This document shows, piece after piece, positions 63,303-64,000 of a stretch of DNA of 64,000 nt. The translations under genes were made by a program, and so were the position numbers. The notes beneath the pieces were generated by a model, which had not been told where the DNA came from, searched no databases, and saw nothing but the letters and a program-made list of their open reading frames with translations. Source of the stretch: Candidatus Accumulibacter contiguus (GTDB lineage: Bacteria; Pseudomonadota; Gammaproteobacteria; Burkholderiales; Rhodocyclaceae); the NCBI RefSeq assembly GCF_012940005.1, contig NZ_SPMX01000036.1, positions 23,856 to 87,855 of the forward strand, in the 5' to 3' direction. Position 1 is the stretch's first letter. Every line of letters starts with the position of its first letter.

Positions 63303-64000
63303 CATAGGAGCGCGCGGCGTGGCTTGACTCCAACGCGATAGCAAACGCTGTTGCATTTCCGCTTACCCACCCCATATATGCAAACGGCAACAGTTTTCAA
63401 GCTGTTGTTAAAACGTATATTTCGTAATCTTGCGGAGGTATGGCATGGGTTGGGCAGCGGAGGAGTTCAAGGATCTGGATTTGGGGGATGCGCGGCGGAC
63501 GCGGCGCTTGATCAAGCTGGTGGATGATCTGTCGGCACAACCGACCGGAAGCATCCCGGTGGCTTGCGGGGGTTGGGCGGAAACCAAAGCGGCCTACCGG
63601 CTGCTGGACAATCCCGCGACGGACTGGCGTGAAATCCTGGAGGTTCATACCCAGCAAACGATAAAGCGGATGCAGGGCCAGCCGGTTGTCTTGTGTGTTC
63701 AGGATACCACCGAAGCGGATTTTACCTCGCAGCCGGGGATTGCCGGGCTGGGACGGTTGAGCTACGACGCCCAGCATGGGATGTTTGCGCATCCGACCCT
63801 GGCGATGACGCCGAGCGGGTTGGTGTTGGGCGCGACCGACTGCTGGATGTGGGCGCGAAAGCCAAAAGGTCAGCCCGACATCAAGGAAAGTATCCGCTGG
63901 GTGGAAGGCTATACCATCGTGGCCGATCTGGCCGAGACCGTGCCTGGTAGCCGGCTGGTATACATAACGGATAGGGAAGGCGACATTCGAGCGGTGATGA
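63277..64000 (+). mobile_element. IS4-family insertion sequence (left part)
   Basis: The left boundary is placed where CNNM homology ends (about 63277). The right end is beyond the window, so inverted repeats and target duplication cannot be confirmed. It carries a transposase starting at 63445. The leader (63277-63444) has no other gene but contains TTGACA near 63303. Confidence 0.8.
63445..64000 (+). CDS. IS4-family (Tn5-like) transposase, partial
   Basis: 185 residues before the window edge. ATG 63445 has GGAGG 6 bases upstream. The Tn5-type DNA-binding N-terminus is WAAEEFKDLDLGDARRTRRL...GWAETKAAYRLLDNP. Catalytic acidic residues are Asp in CVQDTTEADFTSQ and Asp in ITDREGD; the C-terminal Glu (YREK region) is not in the window. 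In the family this enzyme cuts and joins the element ends. The frame is open to the edge. Confidence 0.92.
   Translation, partial: MGWAAEEFKDLDLGDARRTRRLIKLVDDLSAQPTGSIPVACGGWAETKAAYRLLDNPATDWREILEVHTQQTIKRMQGQPVVLCVQDTTEADFTSQPGIAGLGRLSYDAQHGMFAHPTLAMTPSGLVLGATDCWMWARKPKGQPDIKESIRWVEGYTIVADLAETVPGSRLVYITDREGDIRAVM

Overview
The window is about 64 kb of gene-dense, GC-rich DNA from a betaproteobacterium. The gene orders are betaproteobacterial: ruvC-ruvA-ruvB followed by ybgC-tolQRAB-pal-cpoB-queE; coxB-coxA-ctaG-DUF2970-coxC-SURF1-SCO next to rpoH; FmdB-DUF502-aspS-nudB; and bamE-fur. A Rhodocyclales / Candidatus Accumulibacter-like origin is an inference from overall gene content, not shown by a marker gene. 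No tRNA, rRNA or CRISPR array was seen.

Layout. 1-10.4 kb: start of pilB (type IV pilus ATPase), malic enzyme maeB, an EF-G-like GTPase with plsB, a small lytic transglycosylase and a CNNM/CBS protein. 10.4-23.2 kb: queC, an SMP-30-like propeller protein, a PilZ protein, queE, then the cell-envelope cluster cpoB-pal-tolB-tolA-tolR-tolQ-ybgC and ruvB-AI2E-ruvA-ruvC-EamA, all on the minus strand except the propeller gene. 23.2-24.4 kb: a ComEA-type protein with a long low-complexity tail and a small ribbon-helix-helix protein. 24.6-31.8 kb: a six-gene hydrogenase-4/complex-I-like operon (hyfB,C,E,F,G,I) whose large subunit lacks all four Ni-Fe cysteines. 31.8-36.8 kb: an IclR regulator, FmdB, DUF502, aspS, a secreted RNase with a barstar-like inhibitor, and nudB. 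36.8-39.0 kb: a bufferin-type copper-peptide operon (bufA-bufB-bufC plus a CWC cysteine-rich protein). 39.3-40.2 kb: rpoH behind a perfect CIRCE operator. 40.3-49.1 kb: the aa3 cytochrome oxidase region, with two perfect FNR/ANR-type boxes in the intergenic region where coxB and the DUF2244/COX2-like/ctaB genes diverge. 49.0-61.3 kb: housekeeping genes (mpl, TlpA-like, aroQ, accB-accC-prmA, a PfkB-family kinase, fur, bamE-dapB, trmL, gpsA). 61.5-64 kb: two CNNM/CBS genes in tandem, the second broken by an IS4-family element that runs off the window.

Two window-wide patterns stand out. First, a roughly 125-bp palindromic intergenic repeat occurs in three near-full copies (about 39.1, 41.9 and 52.8 kb) and one fragment (24.05 kb). 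Second, six genes, several normally essential (aspS, accB, pal), carry one-base indels, mostly extra bases in homopolymer runs. This pattern points to sequence error rather than gene decay.

How the genes fit together: the region combines envelope integrity (Tol-Pal, BamE, Mpl), aerobic respiration with its copper supply (CtaG, SCO, SURF1, CtaB), periplasmic copper buffering (Buf operon), and stress and oxygen control (RpoH/CIRCE, FNR boxes, Fur).
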